A stretch of 64,000 nt of DNA from SZUA-35 sp963781035. Lineage in GTDB: Bacteria; Actinomycetota; Acidimicrobiia; Acidimicrobiales; SZUA-35. Position 1 is the first letter of the stretch. Each line of letters begins with the position of its first letter. The translations under genes were made by a program, and so were the position numbers. The notes beneath the pieces are model-generated. The model saw nothing but the letters and a program-made list of their open reading frames with translations. It did not search any database and was not told where the DNA came from. The DNA lies in the NCBI GenBank assembly GCA_963781035.1, contig CAWAEN010000004.1:620001-684000 (forward strand), written 5' to 3'. Shown one piece after another: positions 62,218-64,000 of this stretch.

Positions 62218-63431
62218 CGACGAAAGAGCATTCGATGCTGCATCCATCTACGACGACGACGGTGCCTCTCACCCCTGACTTTCGGCATCACGAGTGGTGG
62301 CCGCTCGAGACGGCAACGCTCGCCGATGGGTTCGTGCACGTTGTCTGGCCGGACGGTCGCCGGTTCGAGGCGTATTCGCTCTGGCTCGCCGAGAACGCGG
62401 AGGGGTACGGCCTCGAACCATCGAGTCGAGAATCGACGCTCGAGCCCAACGCGCTACCGTCACCAGACGCACTCTCCGCGGTCGCAGTCGACGGGGCCGG
62501 AGCACTCGAACTCCGGTGGGTCGGCGGACGTCGATCGATGGTCCACCCCGGATGGCTTCGTTCGGTCGCCGATGGTGACCACCTCCCGGACGGGGGCCTC
62601 CCCGACCAACGGCCGTGGACAACCGCCGACATCAGCGAGCCGCCGACGCTCGATGGTGCCGACATTCTCGATGATCCGGCGGTGTACGAAGAGTGGCTCG
62701 CCACGATGGTGACCTTCGGGTTCTGCCGTCTGGTCAACACACCCAGCACGCTCGAATTCGTCGGCAACCTGGTTGGTTCGGTCGGACCGATCCGTGACAC
62801 CAACTTCGGCCCGGTCTGGAGCGTGCGGGCTTCGCCGACACCAGACTCGACGGCGAACACCGGTCTCGATCTCGGGCAGCACACCGACCTGCCGACCCGC
62901 GAGACGCCTCCCGGCTTCCAGTTCCTCCATTGCATCGAGAACACCGTCGCCGGGGGCTGGTCACGCCAATCCGATGGCCTGGCCGTCGTTGATGCGCTCC
63001 GGATCGAACAACCGGCTGCTTACGACGCCCTCACGACCCTCGAGTGGGTCTTCGGAAACCGTTCTCCCGACGCCGATCATCGATGGATCGGGCCCATCAT
63101 CGACCACGTCGGCAGCCGATCCCCGCTCACGCTGCGGGCCTTCTACCCCGTGCGATCGGCACCGCACATGGCAGCCGCCGACATCCCCAGGGCGTATGAA
63201 TCACTGGCCGTTTTTGCCACGATGGCCCGCGACCCGCGATTCCAGCTCAGCTACCCGTTCCGGCAGGGCGACCTGATCGGGTTCGACAATCGTCGGATCC
63301 TCCACGGACGAGACGCGTTCGAAGGCTTCGGCGATCGCCATCTGCGGGGCTGCTACGCCGATCACGACGACATCTTCTCCCGCCTTCGCGTACTGCGTCG
63401 GGCAACCATCACCACAGGAGTTCATCCATGA
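62208..63431 (+). CDS. Gamma-butyrobetaine dioxygenase-like TauD/TfdA-family enzyme
   Basis: 407 residues. N-terminal zinc-knuckle-like DUF971 region typical of butyrobetaine and trimethyllysine dioxygenases, though its Cys are not evident. Catalytic domain: EEWLATMVTFGFCRLVNTPS, iron ligands in LGQHTDLPTRETPPGFQFLH and distal His in NRRILHGRDAFEGFGDRHLR. It would hydroxylate gamma-butyrobetaine or a related quaternary amine using 2-oxoglutarate. Start may be ATG 62208, 3 bases beyond the operator palindrome, or ATG 62235, which has AAAGAG upstream. The stop overlaps the BKACE ATG (ATGA). Confidence 0.85.
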   Translation: MEQSTKEHSMLHPSTTTTVPLTPDFRHHEWWPLETATLADGFVHVVWPDGRRFEAYSLWLAENAEGYGLEPSSRESTLEPNALPSPDALSAVAVDGAGALELRWVGGRRSMVHPGWLRSVADGDHLPDGGLPDQRPWTTADISEPPTLDGADILDDPAVYEEWLATMVTFGFCRLVNTPSTLEFVGNLVGSVGPIRDTNFGPVWSVRASPTPDSTANTGLDLGQHTDLPTRETPPGFQFLHCIENTVAGGWSRQSDGLAVVDALRIEQPAAYDALTTLEWVFGNRSPDADHRWIGPIIDHVGSRSPLTLRAFYPVRSAPHMAAADIPRAYESLAVFATMARDPRFQLSYPFRQGDLIGFDNRRILHGRDAFEGFGDRHLRGCYADHDDIFSRLRVLRRATITTGVHP

Positions 63432-64000
63432 GTTCGGTCTTCATCACCTGCGCGGTCACCGGCAGCGGGGACACCGTCGGCAAGTCGGACAAGGTCCCCT
63501 TCACGCCGGAGCAGATCGCCGACGACTGCATCGCTGCTGCCGAGGCGGGTGCAGCCGTGGTCCACATCCACGTGCGCGATCCCGAGACCGGCGCCCCGGC
63601 CCGAGATCCCGACCTCTATGCCGAAGTGGTCACCCGGGTGCGTGCGTCCGACGTCGATGTCATCGTGAACCTCACCGCCGGTATGGGCGGTGACCTCACG
63701 CTCGGTTCGGCTGAAGCGCCGTTCCCGGTCGACGAGCAGGGCACCGACATGGCAGGTGCCACCGAGCGTCTCGATCACGTCCGCCGAATCCTGCCCGAGA
63801 TCTGCACCCTCGACTGCGGGACGATGAACTTCGGTGCGGGCGACTATGTCATGACCAACACGACCGCCACGCTCCATGCGATGGCGGCGCAGGTGCAGGA
63901 GCTCGGTGTCCGTCCCGAGATCGAGGTCTTCGACACCGGTCACCTCTGGCAGGCCAGGTCGCTGGTCGATGCCGGTCTGATCGACGATCCGGTGATGATC
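63428..64000 (+). CDS. BKACE-family (DUF849) beta-keto acid cleavage enzyme, partial
   Basis: The first 191 residues of a TIM-barrel BKACE enzyme, cut by the window end. FITCAVTGSGDTVGKSDKVP, the zinc-ligand pair in AAVVHIHVRDPETGAP, VIVNLTAGMGGDLTLG, and LPEICTLDCGTMNFG are characteristic. BKACE enzymes combine a beta-keto acid with acetyl-CoA; one well known substrate is dehydrocarnitine. Coupled to a gamma-butyrobetaine-type dioxygenase, it points to butyrobetaine to carnitine to dehydrocarnitine breakdown; a carnitine dehydrogenase would be expected beyond the window. Confidence 0.9.
   Translation, partial: MSSVFITCAVTGSGDTVGKSDKVPFTPEQIADDCIAAAEAGAAVVHIHVRDPETGAPARDPDLYAEVVTRVRASDVDVIVNLTAGMGGDLTLGSAEAPFPVDEQGTDMAGATERLDHVRRILPEICTLDCGTMNFGAGDYVMTNTTATLHAMAAQVQELGVRPEIEVFDTGHLWQARSLVDAGLIDDPVMI

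Noticed and set aside
1..64000. Programmed +1 frameshifting as a general explanation for the broken genes
   Set aside because: Breaks affect unrelated genes, some several times, with no shared slippery codon or stop at the site, and a few are -1. Sequence error is simpler.
1..64000. tRNA, rRNA, CRISPR, IS element or prophage
   Set aside because: I found no tRNA-like T-arm plus acceptor pairing outside genes, no transposase or integrase frame, and no regularly spaced repeats beyond the short ones listed.

Overview
The window is about 64 kb of high-GC DNA with dense gene packing, frequent GTG starts and many 4-base ATGA or GTGA stop/start overlaps. The protein families (GerW/YtfJ-like protein, family A polymerase without 5' nuclease, DUF4956, many CoA and 2-oxoacid enzymes, a probable leaderless transcript) point to an actinobacterium, probably of the Acidimicrobiia (Ilumatobacter-like) type. 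That placement is inference; there is no rRNA in the window. I see no rRNA, tRNA, IS element, prophage or CRISPR array. No gene-free gap exceeds about 300 bases; the largest is the 272-base divergent region at 37306-37577.

Layout. 1-6 kb: end of a c-type cytochrome, a TetR regulator facing a SRPBCC protein across two matching operators, a methyltransferase, an enoyl-CoA hydratase and hotdog thioesterase, a DUF4956 membrane protein, and a PEP-utilising-domain protein. 6-10 kb: a VIT1-like transporter coupled to a peroxiredoxin whose catalytic Cys codon is TGA, an MFS transporter, a lipoprotein hydrolase and an SH3 lipoprotein. 10-18.6 kb: tandem universal stress protein, ECF sigma factor overlapping a membrane Ser/Thr kinase, NptA-like phosphate transporter, and a MerR-type regulator with a classical copper promoter in front of a CopA-CopZ fusion. 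18.7-27.3 kb: a probable operon of a shortened YgfK-like protein, an N-carbamoylase-like nitrilase, a fused FeS/Mo hydroxylase of the selenium-dependent xanthine dehydrogenase type, a DUF1905 protein, a DUF2817 peptidase-like protein and a ThDP enzyme. 27.4-31.6 kb: methyltransferase, acyl-CoA ligase, MFS, GerW-like protein. 31.7-37.3 kb (minus): operon of PNPOx-like protein, pyruvate:ferredoxin oxidoreductase, PyrD-like protein and DsbA-like protein. 37.6-41.4 kb: IlvD/EDD dehydratase, methyltransferase, rhodanese lipoprotein, GntR regulator. 41.5-51.2 kb: a sulfur island with a fused FeS/NrfD subunit, a cytoplasmic DMSO-reductase-family molybdoenzyme (sulfite dehydrogenase SoeABC-like), a CsoR/CstR-like repressor, SulP-STAS-carbonic anhydrase fusion, two rhodaneses and a CstB-like persulfide dioxygenase-rhodanese. 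51.3-60.7 kb: acyl-CoA dehydrogenase, DUF1801, GlnRS, DNA polymerase I-like, MFS, fused E1 alpha/beta 2-oxoacid dehydrogenase. 60.7-64 kb: AlkB-like dioxygenase and IclR regulator, divergent from a gamma-butyrobetaine-type dioxygenase and a BKACE enzyme, suggesting carnitine/betaine catabolism.

Two themes link genes. The first is sulfur: persulfide would be oxidised by the CstB-like protein, sulfite by the SoeABC-like enzyme, and sulfate moved by SulP, under CsoR-like operators at 46436 and 49765. The second is possible selenium use: the selenium-dependent-type molybdenum hydroxylase with a YgfK relative, and the peroxiredoxin with TGA at its catalytic position. A set of three similar DosR-like boxes (10250, 31162, 37402) may mark a hypoxia regulon.

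Caution: about 42 single-base frame disruptions break 21 otherwise well conserved genes, roughly 36 of them net +1. This looks like insertion-biased, unpolished long-read sequence rather than gene decay. Genes are therefore annotated as whole units with the probable shift points given.
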